Shown: positions 1 through 9,219 of the stretch, piece after piece
Numbering within the stretch: position 1 is the first letter of the stretch
Layout: every line of letters begins with the position of its first letter
Source: CAVQAH01 sp963784195
Lineage (GTDB): Bacteria > Acidobacteriota > Vicinamibacteria > Vicinamibacterales > 2-12-FULL-66-21
Direction: 5' to 3'
NCBI GenBank assembly: GCA_963784195.1
Contig: CAWARA010000020.1
Span: forward strand, 124,001 to 188,000
DNA: 64,000 bases
Position numbers and translations under genes: made by a program
Notes under the pieces: generated by a model
The model's input: only the letters and a program-made list of their open reading frames with translations
Database searches by the model: none
Told to the model about the DNA's origin: nothing

Positions 1-294
1 CCCGGAGATCCGATCACCGCCGCGCGCATCGAAGCGATCACGGCCGAAGGCCGATCGGCGTTCGGGGACTATCAGATTCCTCTGGCGATCCTGGCGCTGA
101 AACAGGGGCTGGGACGGCTGCTGCGTCACCGGACCGATCGCGGTGTGCTCGCCGTGCTCGATCCGCGGCTTCGCACGATGGGGTACGGCCGCCGTTTCCT
201 CGCGTCTTTGCCGCCTGCGCCCGTCACACAACGGATCGAAGACATCGAACGGTTCTTCTCGGGGCTCTCAGAGTCTGCGGATGGCGGCGGTTAA
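1..294 (+). CDS. DinG-family ATP-dependent helicase, C-terminal end (partial)
   Basis: This is the last 97 residues of a superfamily 2 helicase of the DinG/XPD type, which unwinds DNA 5' to 3' using ATP. The reading frame is open from the first base of the window. Visible residues 35-47 (QGLGRLLRHRTDR) match helicase motif VI, which contacts the ATP gamma phosphate, and are followed by the family's GVLAVLDPR strand. The iron-sulphur domain and Walker motifs lie upstream, outside the window. Its last 14 bases overlap the start of the Dam-like gene, so the two are probably translationally coupled. The family assignment is secure; the exact paralogue is not. Confidence 0.85.
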   Translation, partial: PGDPITAARIEAITAEGRSAFGDYQIPLAILALKQGLGRLLRHRTDRGVLAVLDPRLRTMGYGRRFLASLPPAPVTQRIEDIERFFSGLSESADGGG

Positions 295-1255
295 GACGCC
301 TCGTTCAGACAGGCGCACGCACCAGGTCCGTCCCATTCTCAAGTGGGCCGGCGGCAAGCGGCAGTTGCTGCCCGCCCTGCGCCAGTTCTACCCCTCGCAG
401 TTCGACCGCTTCGTCGAGCCGTTCCTCGGGAGCGGTGCCGTTTTCCTCGATTGTCACAACCGGGGCCTGCTCGACGGACGCGAGGTCCTGTTATCCGACA
501 TCAATGCCGACGTGATCGGGTGCTACCGGATGGTGAGGGAAGCGCCCGAAGAGGTGATTGGCGCTTTGCTCGATCTGGATGCCGGGCACCGAAAGGATGG
601 CAGCCGGCACTTCTACCTGGTCCGCGACGAGCGATTCAACCGCCTGCGCGAGGAACGGAAGGACAGCGAATCATTGGCGTCCGCTTACACGCCCGAGCTG
701 GCAGCAATGCTCATCTACCTGAACCGAACGGGGTTCAACGGTCTGTTTCGCGTGAACTCTCGCGGCCGGTTCAACGTCCCCGCCGGCCGCTACGAGTCCG
801 TCACGATCTGCGACCCGGAGAATCTCCGCCGGCTTTCAGTCGCCTTGAACCGGCCGGACCTCCGGCTCGACGTATCCGTCTTCGAGGATGCGCTGGAACG
901 CGCCGGCAACGGGGATTTCGTCTATCTTGATCCTCCCTACGCACCGCTCAGCCGGACGGCGCAGTTCACGTCCTACACTCCGGGCGGATTCGGCGCCGAG
1001 CAGCAAGCACGGCTGCAACGCGCGGTGATTCAGCTGGCCGAGCGCGGCGCCCACGTGCTGCTCAGCAATTCCGTGGCGCCTGAAATCACCCAGCTCTACG
1101 AAAAGAGCGCCGAAGCGAAATCGGCCGGGCTCAGAGCGAAAAAGGTGCCTGCGCGGCGCGCCATCAACTCGCGGGCGACGCGGCGCGGCGCCATCCTCGA
1201 GTACCTGATCACCAACGTGCGCACGGCCCGGCGCCCCGCCTTTCGTGTAAACTGA
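281..1255 (+). CDS. D12-class adenine-N6 DNA methyltransferase (Dam-like)
   Basis: A 324-residue enzyme that transfers a methyl group from S-adenosylmethionine to adenine N6 in DNA. The order of motifs is that of the D12/Dam class: KWAGGK near residues 21-26 and EPFLGSGAVF at 46-55 (cofactor binding), SDIN at 72-75, and the catalytic DPPY at 217-220. The ATG at 281 is preferred over upstream starts because the family begins shortly before KWAGGK and because it overlaps the helicase stop. No restriction endonuclease gene is adjacent, so it looks like a solitary methylase; GATC as its target is a guess from the family. The length is close to other Dam enzymes, with a slightly longer basic tail. 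Confidence 0.85.
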   Translation: MAAVKTPRSDRRTHQVRPILKWAGGKRQLLPALRQFYPSQFDRFVEPFLGSGAVFLDCHNRGLLDGREVLLSDINADVIGCYRMVREAPEEVIGALLDLDAGHRKDGSRHFYLVRDERFNRLREERKDSESLASAYTPELAAMLIYLNRTGFNGLFRVNSRGRFNVPAGRYESVTICDPENLRRLSVALNRPDLRLDVSVFEDALERAGNGDFVYLDPPYAPLSRTAQFTSYTPGGFGAEQQARLQRAVIQLAERGAHVLLSNSVAPEITQLYEKSAEAKSAGLRAKKVPARRAINSRATRRGAILEYLITNVRTARRPAFRVN

Positions 1256-1294
1256 GCCAAAGCATCGGATTACTTCAGCACGGAGGTTTGGATT

Positions 1295-2275
1295 ATGGGC
1301 GCACGTTTCAGCCGCCGGTCACTTGCGATCAGCGCGCTCGTGCTGGGACTAGTGGCGTTTGCGCTCCCGGCAGCTGCTCAGACCGGGCAAGTGAAGGGCA
1401 AGGTCGTCGACGCGAAGAATCAGCCGATCGAGGGGGCGACCATCACGATCGAGATGACCGAGGGAATGACCCGCAAATACGAGACGAAAACGAACAAGCG
1501 CGGGGAATTCGTCCAGATCGGCCTCCAGCCCGGCAACTACAAGATCACGGCGACGAAAGACGACATGAGCCAGAGCCAGAACCAGCGGGTGCGACTGGAC
1601 ATGATGGAGGTCAACTTCACCCTCAAGCCCGGCATGGCGCCGGAAGCTTCCGCGGAGGACGTGAAGAAGGCCGAAGCGAAGGTGGCCGCGATCAAGGGTG
1701 CGTTCGAACAGGGCGTCACGCTCAGCAACGAGGGGAAGTACGACGAGGCGATCGCGAAGTTCAACGAGGTCCTCGCCGAGGCGCCGAAGTGCGTCGAGTG
1801 CTACAACAACATCGGCACGAACTACACGCGGAAGAAGGACTTCGACAAGGCCGAAGAGGCATTCAAGAAGGCGATCGAGGTCAATCCGAGCTCCGTCGAG
1901 GCGTACAACGGGCTGGCGACCGTCTACAACGGACAGAAGAAATTCGACCAGGCGGCGGAGGCCAGCGCGCAGGCGCAGAAGCTCGCGGGTGATGCGGGCG
2001 CAGCCGGTGGTGGTGGAGCCAGCGCCGGAACGGTGTTCAACCAGGGCATCATCGCGTGGAACGCCGGGAAGGTTCCCGAGGCAAAGAAACTGTTCGAGCA
2101 GGCAACGCAGCTCGATCCGAAACTCGCCGACGCGCACTACTGGCTCGGCATGGCCACGGTCAACGAAGGCAAGCTTCCTGAGGCGGCGAAGCACTTCGAG
2201 GAATACCTGAAGCTCGCCCCGACCGGCAACTACGCCGAACAGGCCAAGGGCATTCTCGCGTCCATCAAGAAGTAG
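1295..2275 (+). CDS. Secreted TPR protein with N-terminal carboxypeptidase-regulatory-like domain
   Basis: A 326-residue exported protein. Residues 1-29 form a signal peptide (basic start, hydrophobic core, AAAQ cleavage region). Residues about 31-105 look like a carboxypeptidase regulatory-like/Cna-B beta-sandwich (GQVKGKVVDAKNQPIEGATI). Two blocks of tetratricopeptide repeats follow, about 125-228 and 243-326, joined by a Gly/Ala-rich linker. GGAGG at 1282-1286 sits 8 bases before the ATG and fixes the start. TPR blocks usually mediate protein-protein contacts; a periplasmic scaffold role is inferred. Neighbouring genes do not suggest a specific partner. Confidence 0.8.
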   Translation: MGARFSRRSLAISALVLGLVAFALPAAAQTGQVKGKVVDAKNQPIEGATITIEMTEGMTRKYETKTNKRGEFVQIGLQPGNYKITATKDDMSQSQNQRVRLDMMEVNFTLKPGMAPEASAEDVKKAEAKVAAIKGAFEQGVTLSNEGKYDEAIAKFNEVLAEAPKCVECYNNIGTNYTRKKDFDKAEEAFKKAIEVNPSSVEAYNGLATVYNGQKKFDQAAEASAQAQKLAGDAGAAGGGGASAGTVFNQGIIAWNAGKVPEAKKLFEQATQLDPKLADAHYWLGMATVNEGKLPEAAKHFEEYLKLAPTGNYAEQAKGILASIKK

Positions 2276-2310
2276 GAGGCTCCCTACTTCTCTTTAGCGC
2301 GCTGCCGCCA

Positions 2311-3012
2311 TTGTCGATCGCAGCTAATCTTGCGGATGTCCGGCGGCGCGTGGCAGAGGCCGCGCGCCGCGCCGGACGCGATCCTGACGACGTTACGGTA
2401 ATTGCCGTTTCGAAAACGTTCTCGGCCGCACACGTTCGAGAGGCGTGGGCGGCAGGGCAACGCGATTTCGGCGAGAACAAAGTGCAGGAAGCGCTGCAGA
2501 AAATCGATCAAACGGCCGATATTCCGGCACGGTGGCATCTCATCGGCCACCTGCAATCCAACAAGGCGAGGAAAGCGGCCGGTGCATTTGCGTGCATCCA
2601 CTCGGTCGATTCAGTTGATTTGCTGCAACGTCTGGACGCTGCGGGCCGGACGAACCCCGATCGCGTCCCCGAAGTGCTCATCCAGGTAGATCTCGCGGGT
2701 GAGACGACCAAGTTCGGTGTACCTGAGCGGGACGCCGAGCAGTGTGTGCGCCAGGCGCTCACCAGCGACGGGGTCAAGCTGGCAGGGCTGATGCTAATGC
2801 CGCCGTGGAACGATGACCAGGAGCAGACACGCCCCTGGTTCGTTCGATTGCGCGAGTTCCGGGACGGTCTGATCGACAGCGGCGTGCCGCCTGCTTCGCT
2901 CCGGCACCTCTCTATGGGCATGAGCCACGATTTCGAAGCCGCGATAGAAGAGGGGGCGACCCTGGTCCGCGTCGGCACGGCCATTTTCGGAAAACGAGAA
3001 GTGAGGGCCTGA
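2311..3012 (+). CDS. yggS: YggS-family pyridoxal-phosphate homeostasis protein
   Basis: A 233-residue single-domain PLP-binding protein (fold type III barrel) that buffers free pyridoxal phosphate; it has no known catalytic reaction. Visible signatures are AVSKTF (PLP lysine at residue 35), the HLIGHLQSNK stretch and the C-terminal LSMGMSHDFEAAI followed by VRVGTAIFG, all typical. Translation seems to start at TTG 2311; no in-frame ATG precedes it and the family length fits. The stop overlaps the next ATG by one base (TGATG), so it is co-translated with the DivIVA-like gene, the same pairing seen in many Gram-positive division clusters. Confidence 0.9.
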   Translation: MSIAANLADVRRRVAEAARRAGRDPDDVTVIAVSKTFSAAHVREAWAAGQRDFGENKVQEALQKIDQTADIPARWHLIGHLQSNKARKAAGAFACIHSVDSVDLLQRLDAAGRTNPDRVPEVLIQVDLAGETTKFGVPERDAEQCVRQALTSDGVKLAGLMLMPPWNDDQEQTRPWFVRLREFRDGLIDSGVPPASLRHLSMGMSHDFEAAIEEGATLVRVGTAIFGKREVRA

Positions 3013-3641
3013 TGAGCGAACGATCCAACACACCTCCGGCCACGTCTGCCGCCAACGTCGGTTCGCCGCCGGCGGAGCGGCTCATGCGCGTGGCGCCGCT
3101 GGATCTCCGCCAGCAGCGCTTCAAGACGTCGGTGCGTGGTTTCGACAAGACAGAGGTGGTGGCGTTCCTGACCGAAGCGGCCGACGACTACGAGCATGCG
3201 CTCCGGGAAATCGATCGGCTGCGTCAGGACGTTCAGCGCGGTGACGCGCTGCTCGCGGAGCACCGCGACCGCGAAGCGAACCTGCGCAACACCCTGCTGA
3301 CCGCGCAGCGGCTCGCCGACGAGATCAAGGAAGCGGCACAAAGCGAAGCGAAGCTGATCGTGCGCGAGGCGCAAGGGCGAGCGGATCTGCTGATTCAGAA
3401 GGCGCAGGGACGGCTCGACGAGATCGAACGGGACATCACCGAGATGCGCCTCCGCCGCCGCGACGTCGAGGGATCGCTCGAGAGCTCGATTCAGGCTTTG
3501 TACCGCGCCCTCGAGTTCATCAGAGATCAGGACCGATCAGACGAGAAGGTGCTGCTCCATCGACCGCGTCAATCGGATGCGCAGCAGTCGGCGCCTTCGT
3601 CGACGTGGCCTGAGGCTCGAACTGCCGACGATCGCGGATAA
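3012..3641 (+). CDS. DivIVA-domain coiled-coil protein
   Basis: A 209-residue protein. Residues about 28-60 (LRQQRFKTSVRGFDKTEVVAF) are the DivIVA N-terminal membrane-binding motif: the F-x-x-x-x-x-G-F-D pattern and following helix are clear. The rest, to about residue 180, is a charged heptad-rich coiled coil. DivIVA proteins bind negatively curved membrane and recruit division or polar growth factors. It overlaps yggS by one base. In this genome, where division genes of Gram-negative type are found 20 kb away, the protein could mark poles or the septum, but that is inference. The C-terminus after residue 185 is low complexity. Confidence 0.85.
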   Translation: MSERSNTPPATSAANVGSPPAERLMRVAPLDLRQQRFKTSVRGFDKTEVVAFLTEAADDYEHALREIDRLRQDVQRGDALLAEHRDREANLRNTLLTAQRLADEIKEAAQSEAKLIVREAQGRADLLIQKAQGRLDEIERDITEMRLRRRDVEGSLESSIQALYRALEFIRDQDRSDEKVLLHRPRQSDAQQSAPSSTWPEARTADDRG

Positions 3642-3660
3642 CGGAAAGAGCACCGGCCGG

Positions 3661-4305
3661 TTACCGTAACTCGATCACCCGCATGAAGCGGCCGGAGGAG
3701 TCGGGGTCGGTTTCGAGCAGCGTCGGAATGGACCCCCGATAGGTGAACCGGCGATCGGCAACACCATCGCCGTTCTCGTCCCACGCCGCTGTCTTCAGCG
3801 CTCCTGCCTCGAACGTTTCCCACTTGTCGATCCGGCCGTCGCCGTTGGTGTCTTCCTCCACCCGGAGCAGCGCGTTCTGCACGTCAGCCAGCGAGGGATC
3901 GTAGACCTCACGGCGATCCATCCGGCTGCGATCGCCGGACCGGAACATCTCGATGCGCTCGACGCGGCCGTTCACCGCAGGATACGCCCAGGCATCCGGC
4001 TGCCCATCGTCCTGCTGGGAATACCCCACTTTGACCAGCCGGCCCGCCCCGTCGTACTCCTCCCAGCGATCGACGCGGCCATCCTGATTGGCATCGATGC
4101 GTGCGCGGAGCGGCCTGGCGCCGTCCATGTCAATCCAGGTATCGATGCGCCCGTCCACGTTCGAGTCGTAGGTCAGTTCCGTGAGGCGGCCGGTTTTTGA
4201 ATCGTAGGTGGGCTTCGTCGTTTCCCGGTTGATGCGATGGGCGTCACGGCAGGCGACGGCGGATACCAGGATGCAGACGGCTATCGCCGCTTGCCTGACA
4301 GGCAT
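3661..4305 (-). CDS. Putative lipoprotein with EF-hand-like DxNxDG repeats
   Basis: A 214-residue protein beginning with a lipoprotein-type signal (MPVRQAAIAVCILVSAVAC, lipid-modified Cys 19; the -3 residue is Ala, not Leu). The body carries repeated acidic loops of the calcium-binding type: DSNVDGRIDTW, DANQDGRVDRW, DTNGDGRIDKW and DENGDGVADRR, each followed by a short Trp/Arg strand, plus a degenerate DDGQPDAW. This resembles EF-hand/dockerin or thrombospondin-3 loops. The start at 4305 is chosen because the upstream in-frame extension is basic and lacks a signal. It is transcribed divergently from the DUF167 gene. The function is unknown. Confidence 0.7.
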   Translation of the reverse strand: MPVRQAAIAVCILVSAVACRDAHRINRETTKPTYDSKTGRLTELTYDSNVDGRIDTWIDMDGARPLRARIDANQDGRVDRWEEYDGAGRLVKVGYSQQDDGQPDAWAYPAVNGRVERIEMFRSGDRSRMDRREVYDPSLADVQNALLRVEEDTNGDGRIDKWETFEAGALKTAAWDENGDGVADRRFTYRGSIPTLLETDPDSSGRFMRVIELR

Positions 4306-4353
4306 GACGGCAATCCTACAACACCGCTGGCGGCAGTGATAGCGTAGATCCCG

Positions 4354-4662
4354 GTGAAACCAGAGGTCCACATCACGTCGTCATCCGTCGGGGTCGCGTT
4401 CGCCGTGCGCGTGATCCCGCGCGCCCGGAAGACGGCGATCGCGGGGACGCGCGAAGGCTCTCTCGTCGTTCGTCTTGCGGCGCCGCCGGTCGACGGCGCG
4501 GCCAACGCGGCACTGATTGCCTTTCTCGCCGACCTTCTCGACCGACCCAAACGCGATATCGCCATCGTTTCAGGTCAGCTGTCGCGCGACAAGCGCATCA
4601 CCGTGTCCGGCATGACCGCCGCACAGCTCGCCGAGACACTGTCCGATATACTGCCAGCGTGA
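4354..4662 (+). CDS. DUF167/YggU-family protein
   Basis: A 102-residue protein of the small DUF167 (YggU) family, whose role is unknown. The family signature is visible: RVIPRARKTAI at residues 19-29, then LVVRLAAPPVDGAANAAL (the conserved APPVDGKAN loop) and a final SRDKRITVSG strand. It starts at GTG 4354, 48 bases from the divergent lipoprotein gene. The stop overlaps the next GTG (GTGA, 4659-4662), coupling it to imidazolonepropionase. YggU is often near YggS; here one gene pair separates them. Confidence 0.85.
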   Translation: MKPEVHITSSSVGVAFAVRVIPRARKTAIAGTREGSLVVRLAAPPVDGAANAALIAFLADLLDRPKRDIAIVSGQLSRDKRITVSGMTAAQLAETLSDILPA

Positions 4663-5997
4663 CCCGTCCGGAAAATCTGCCGACCGCCGAGACCGTAGTC
4701 CTGCATCTCGGCCAGCTCGCGACCTGCGCCGGTCCGCCGCCGCGACGCGGTGCCGCACAGGGGAGCGTGGAGATCGTCGAAGACGGGGCACTCGCTATCA
4801 TCGACGAACGGATTGTGTTCGCAGGCAGGACCACCGACCTCGAAAGAGCCGTGACCATCGCTCCCGCAACGGTCGTGCACGACGCGCCGCACCTGTCCGC
4901 GGTTCCAGGGTTCGTCGATCCGCATACGCATGCCGTCTTTGCCGGCGATCGCCGCGCGGAGCTGCGCCAGCGCCTGGCCGGCGCGACCTACGCACAGATC
5001 GCCGCGGCTGGCGGCGGCATCGTGTCGACCGTACGCGCGACGCGAGCGGCAAGCGAGCACGAGCTCGTCGCGCAATCGCGTCCGCGGCTCGACGAGATGC
5101 TGGCGTGCGGTACGACGACCTGCGAGGTGAAAAGCGGTTACGGCCTCGATCTGGAATCCGAGCTGAAGATGCTGGCTGCCATCCAGCAGTTGTCGCACGA
5201 CAGCCCGATCGACATCGTCACAACCTTCATGGGGGCGCACGAGATCCCGGTCGAGTACCGATCCAATCGAGACGCGTACGTCGCACTCGTCGTCGATCGA
5301 ATGATCCCGGAAGTGGCGTCACGCGGTCTCGCCCAGTGGTGTGACGTCTTCTGCGAGACTGGCGTGTTCACGCCTGCGGAATCGACACGAATTCTGGAGG
5401 CAGGGAGTTCGCGCCGGATTGAAACCGCGGATACACGCCGACGAACTCGGCGCCAGCGGGGGCTCTCAGGTCGCCGCGCAGGTTGGCGCGCGATCGGCGG
5501 ATCATCTGGTGCACGTCGATTCGGCAGGCATTGCCGCACTCGCCGCTGCGCAGGTCACCGCCACGCTCCTCCCGTGCGCGGCCTTCTACTTGAAGCTTGG
5601 GCGTTTCGCCCCAGCGCGTGCACTCATTGAGGCAGGTGTTCCCGTTGCGTTGGCCACCGACGTCAATCCGGGCGGTGGTTTCTCACCATCAATGCCATTT
5701 GCGATGTCTCTGGCGGCGTTCGGCATGAACATGACGTTCGAGGAAACGCTGACGGCCGCGACCATCAACGCGGCGTGGTCGCTGGACCGGGCTGGCGAGG
5801 CCGGCAGCCTCGAGCCTGGCAAACTGGCCGATGCCGTGTTCGTGCGCGGCGACCTCGTCAACCTGATTCGCGTCGGCGCCGATGCGATTGCCGCCGTGAT
5901 GAAGCGAGGGCTCGTCGTCCGCGGGGGCATCCCTAGCAGAGGCACACGCTCGAGAATGACAACTCCCAAGGACCAACTCCCAACTCCCAAACCATGA
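4659..5997 (+). CDS. hutI: Imidazolonepropionase, one frame break
   Basis: The third enzyme of histidine degradation, hydrolysing imidazolone-5-propionate to N-formimino-glutamate; a metal-dependent amidohydrolase. The N-terminal half shows the metal ligands in VDPHTHAVFAG; the C-terminal half shows KPRIHADEL, DHL and ALATDVNPGG. The halves are in different frames: between about 5404 and 5410 one extra base separates ILEAG from the expected GLKPRIHADEL. Removing one base gives a colinear protein of about 445 residues, a little above the usual 400-410. It overlaps upstream DUF167 and downstream cyclodeaminase-like gene by four bases each, supporting one intact transcription unit. HutH and HutU are not in the window. 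Confidence 0.88.
5961..5993 (+). repeat. Period-7 degenerate repeat array, site 1
   Basis: Four 7-base units (aactccc, aaggacc, aactccc, aactccc) with no slip, then aaacc directly before the ATG of the cyclodeaminase-like gene. It lies in the last codons of hutI (encoding QLPTPKP), so it is both coding and a gene-boundary repeat. It has the same unit as the 43901-43981 site. Confidence 0.8.
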
Positions 5998-6741
5998 AGC
6001 TTACCGACCGCACGTTCACCGATCTCCTTGCCGCGTTCCGCTCCTCCGACCCGACGCCGGGAGGCGGATCGGCGTCAGCGCTGGCTGGTGCTGTAGGCGC
6101 TGCGCTGCTCGCGATGGTTGCCGGACTTCCGAAGCCTCGCGCGGCGACCGAAGAGGACATCGCGACAACTCCGTGACGCTGGAGAGAACTGCACCGAACT
6201 CTGCGAACGTCTGCGGCTGCTGATCAACTACGACAGCGACGCGTATGACCTTGTCGTCAGCGCGTATCGAATGCCCAAAGGGACCGCGGAGGAAAAAGAG
6301 GAGCGAACGACGCGTATCCAGCGGGCGCTTCGCGTGGCGACCGAGACACCGCTCGACGTCATGCGCGCGTGCGTCAGCGCCATCGATCAGGCTGACGTCG
6401 TCGCCAGCTACGGCAATCAAAACGCCTCTAGTGACGTGCGTGTCGCGCTCGAACTGCTGATGGCCGGCTTGCGCGGCGCGAAGTACAACGTCGAGATCAA
6501 CCTGGGAAGCGTGAAGGATCAGGCGTATGTCGATGACGTACGCGAGGAAACCGAGACCCTGCTTGCACGGAGCAACACGAACCTCCGGCGAGACACGGCC
6601 ACACGATTCACGGACCACGAATTAATGGATCTGCTTGAAGAGCCGCTCCCAGCGCGTGCGGGTGAAGAAGTGCGTCACGACCGAGAACATCCGCTTGATC
6701 GTCGCACCCAGGCCGTCGTCGACATAATCGTCGCTGCCTGA
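5994..6741 (+). CDS. Cyclodeaminase/cyclohydrolase family protein (FchA-like), one frame break
   Basis: Similar to formiminotetrahydrofolate cyclodeaminase (C-terminal domain of FTCD, or stand-alone FchA), which converts 5-formimino-THF to methenyl-THF plus ammonia. The N-terminus has the family TPGGGSASALAGAVGAAL segment (residues 20-38). After a break at about 6164-6168 the other frame continues with CTELCERL, DSDAYDLVVSAYRMPK and YGNQNASSDV, all in family order; deleting one base joins them (DIATLRDAGE). It starts four bases inside the end of hutI, matching the known link of histidine breakdown to folate one-carbon recovery. The frame runs on to 6741, overlapping lepB tail to tail by 120 bases; the usual family end would be near 6625, so the true 3' end is uncertain. 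Confidence 0.8.
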
Positions 6742-7317
6742 CTCGTACGACCAGTAGATCATCAGCGCACGGCCTTTGACGTAGTGCTCAGGCAGGAATC
6801 CCCAATAGCGGCTGTCCTGGGAATTGTCGCGGTTATCGCCCATCACGAAGTATTGGCCGCGCGGGACCTGTACGGGACCGTATCGCTCGCGCACGTCGAA
6901 CGACGTCACTTCCTGCCCCTCGTGTGACGGTTCGAGGAAATGCACGTACGGCTCGTCGAGTGGCTCGCTGTTGATATAGACCTTCTTGTTGCGCAGCTCC
7001 AGCGTATCGCCCGGCAGACCGATCACGCGCTTGATGAAGTCGCGCTCGGGTTCGTTCGGGAACTTGAAGACGATGACGTCGCCGCGGCGGATGTCGCGGA
7101 CAGGCAGCAGCGAGCGCTCGAAGGCGGTGGACGTTGGCGAGAACACGAACTTGTTGACCAGCAGGTGATCGCCGATCAGCAGGTTGTTCTCCATCGAGCC
7201 GGTCGGAATCTTGAAGGCCTGCACCGCCCACGTGCGTACGAAGAGGGCGAGGATCACGGCGATGACGATCGACTCGAAGTACTCGCGGAGGGTGGATTTT
7301 TGGAAGTTTGAGGGCAT
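6622..7317 (-). CDS. lepB: Signal peptidase I
   Basis: A 231-residue membrane serine protease that removes signal peptides from exported proteins on the outer face of the inner membrane. One N-terminal transmembrane helix (about residues 14-33) is followed by box B IPTGSMENNL with the nucleophile Ser41, then RDFIKRVIGLPGD with general base Lys96, and box E MGDNRDNSQDSR. Length fits the short one-helix type. It lies 36 bases after lepA on the same strand, the same lepA-lepB order as in Escherichia coli. The 3' end overlaps the convergent cyclodeaminase-like gene. Confidence 0.95.
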   Translation of the reverse strand: MPSNFQKSTLREYFESIVIAVILALFVRTWAVQAFKIPTGSMENNLLIGDHLLVNKFVFSPTSTAFERSLLPVRDIRRGDVIVFKFPNEPERDFIKRVIGLPGDTLELRNKKVYINSEPLDEPYVHFLEPSHEGQEVTSFDVRERYGPVQVPRGQYFVMGDNRDNSQDSRYWGFLPEHYVKGRALMIYWSYESGSDDYVDDGLGATIKRMFSVVTHFFTRTRWERLFKQIH

Positions 7318-7333
7318 GGGGTTAATCGGGCAC

Positions 7334-7353
7334 GCCCGACCTCAAGGTCGGGC
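7334..7353 (-). repeat. Short perfect hairpin between lepA and lepB
   Basis: Nine-base arms gcccgacct/aggtcgggc around a two-base centre, immediately after the lepA stop. There is no T-run, so it is not a classical intrinsic terminator; it looks like a REP-type palindrome that may stabilise the upstream transcript or attenuate lepB. Confidence 0.75.
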
Positions 7354-9155
7354 CTACTCTGTCCCTACCTTGAGTACGGCCAGGAAGGCTTCCTGGGGGA
7401 TCTCCACACGGCCGACGCGCTTCATGCGCTTCTTGCCTTCCTTCTGCTTCTCGAGGAGCTTGCGCTTCCGCGAGATGTCGCCGCCGTAGCATTTCGCCAG
7501 CACGTTCTTGCGCAGCGCCTTCACCGATTCCCGGGCGATGATACGGCTGCCCACCGCGGCCTGGATCGCGACCTCGAACATCTGGCGGGGAATCAGCTCC
7601 CGCATCTTCGACGCAAGCGCCCGTCCGCGCTGGTACGACGTGTCGCGGTGCACGATGATCGACAGTGCGTCGACTGGATCGCCGTTAACCAGGATGTCGA
7701 GCTTGACCAGCGGCGACTCCCAGTAGCCGGTCACGTGGTAGTCGAGCGACGCGTAGCCGCGTGAGAGCGTCTTCAAGCGATCGTAGAAGTCGAGGACGAC
7801 CTCGTTGAACGGCAGCTCGTAGGTGATGAGCACGCGGTCCGACGCCAGGTACTCCATCCCCTTCTGCACGCCGCGCTTCTCCTGGCAAAGGTTCAGGATC
7901 GCGCCGACGTGCTCGGACGGAGTCAGGATCATCGCCGTGATGATCGGTTCCTCGAACTTCTGGATGCGGCCGGGATCGGGGAGCTTCGCCGGGCTGTCGA
8001 TCTCGTGCACCTCGCCGTCGGTCGTCATCACGCGGTACAAGACGCCCGGCGCCGTCGTGACCAGGTCCATGTCGAACTCGCGTTCGAGACGCTCCTGGAC
8101 GATCTCCATGTGCAGCAGGCCGAGGAACCCGCAGCGGAACCCGAACCCGAGGGCGGCAGACGTTTCCGGTTCGAAGAAAAACGAGGCGTCGTTCAGCCGC
8201 AGCTTCTCCAGGGCGTCTCGCAGCTCGGGGTATTCGCTCCCTTCGACCGGATACAGCCCCGCGAACACCATGGGCTTGCTTTCTTTGAATCCCGGGAACG
8301 CTCGGAGGTGGGACGCACCGTCTCGGTGATCGTGTCGCCGATCTGCGCGTCGCCGACGTTCTTGATCCCGGCGAACACGAATCCGACCTCGCCGACACCC
8401 AGCTCGTCGACGGCCGTCGGCTTCGGCGAGAACACGCCGACCTGCTCGACCTCGTACTCCTGTCCCTTCGCCATCAACCGGATCTTCATCCCCGGCCGGA
8501 GCACGCCGTCGATCATGCGCGTGAGGATGATCACGCCGCGATACGCGTCGTACCACGAATCGAAGATGAGTGCCTTCAGCGGCGCGTCCGGCTCGCCAGC
8601 AGGCGGCGGCAGGCGCTTGACGATGGCCTCGAGGATCTCGTGGACGCCGGTCCCTTCTTTCGCACTCGCGAGGATCGAGCCTGCGGCGTCGAGACCGATG
8701 ATGTCCTCGATCTGCCGCTTGGCCTCGTCCGGCTGCGCACCAGGCAGATCGATCTTGTTGATGACCGGAATGATCTCGAGGTTGTTCTCGACGGCAAGGT
8801 ACGCGTTGGCCAGCGTCTGCGCCTCCACGCCCTGCGACGCGTCGACGAGCAGCAGCGCCCCTTCACACGCGGCCAGCGACCGCGTGACCTCGTAGGAAAA
8901 ATCCACGTGGCCAGGCGTATCGATCAGGTTCAGCACGTACTGCTGGCCGTCGTCGGCCGCATACGTCAGGCGGACCGCGTGCGCCTTGATGGTGATGCCA
9001 CGCTCGCGCTCGAGGTCCATGCTGTCGAGCACCTGCGCCTCCATCTCGCGAGGCTGGAGCGCGCCCGTCATCTCGAGAAAACGGTCAGCCAGCGTCGACT
9101 TGCCGTGGTCGATGTGCGCGATGACGGAGAAGTTCCGGATGTTCCGTGGATCCAT
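7354..9155 (-). CDS. lepA: Elongation factor 4 (LepA), one frame break
   Basis: A ribosome-associated GTPase of about 600 residues that promotes back-translocation or aids initiation. The N-terminal part has G1 AHIDHGKST, G3 DTPGH and G4 NKID; the C-terminal part has the family FPGFKESKPMVFAGLYP, the GFRCGFLGLLHMEI stretch and the LepA-specific end (AKCYGGDISRKRKLLEKQK). The frame changes near 8296-8303: RPTSE of the first frame joins FPGFKE of the second if one base is restored, and the spacing then matches the Escherichia coli protein exactly. It is the only break in the window that is a missing rather than an extra base. It is first gene of a lepA-lepB unit. Confidence 0.95.
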
Positions 9156-9172
9156 CTGAGAGGAAGTTGTTG

Positions 9173-9178
9173 ATTATA
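9173..9178 (-). promoter_or_regulatory. Consensus -10 element ahead of lepA
   Basis: On the minus strand the hexamer is TATAAT, a perfect sigma70 -10, 18-24 bases before the lepA ATG. The best upstream -35 candidate (GTTTCC, 16 bases away) is poor. An SD-like AGGAAG is absent in the short leader. Confidence 0.5.
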
Positions 9179-9219
9179 CCGTGGTTGGGGCAGTGGAAAC
9201 GGACTTCAGGAAGGCTTCA

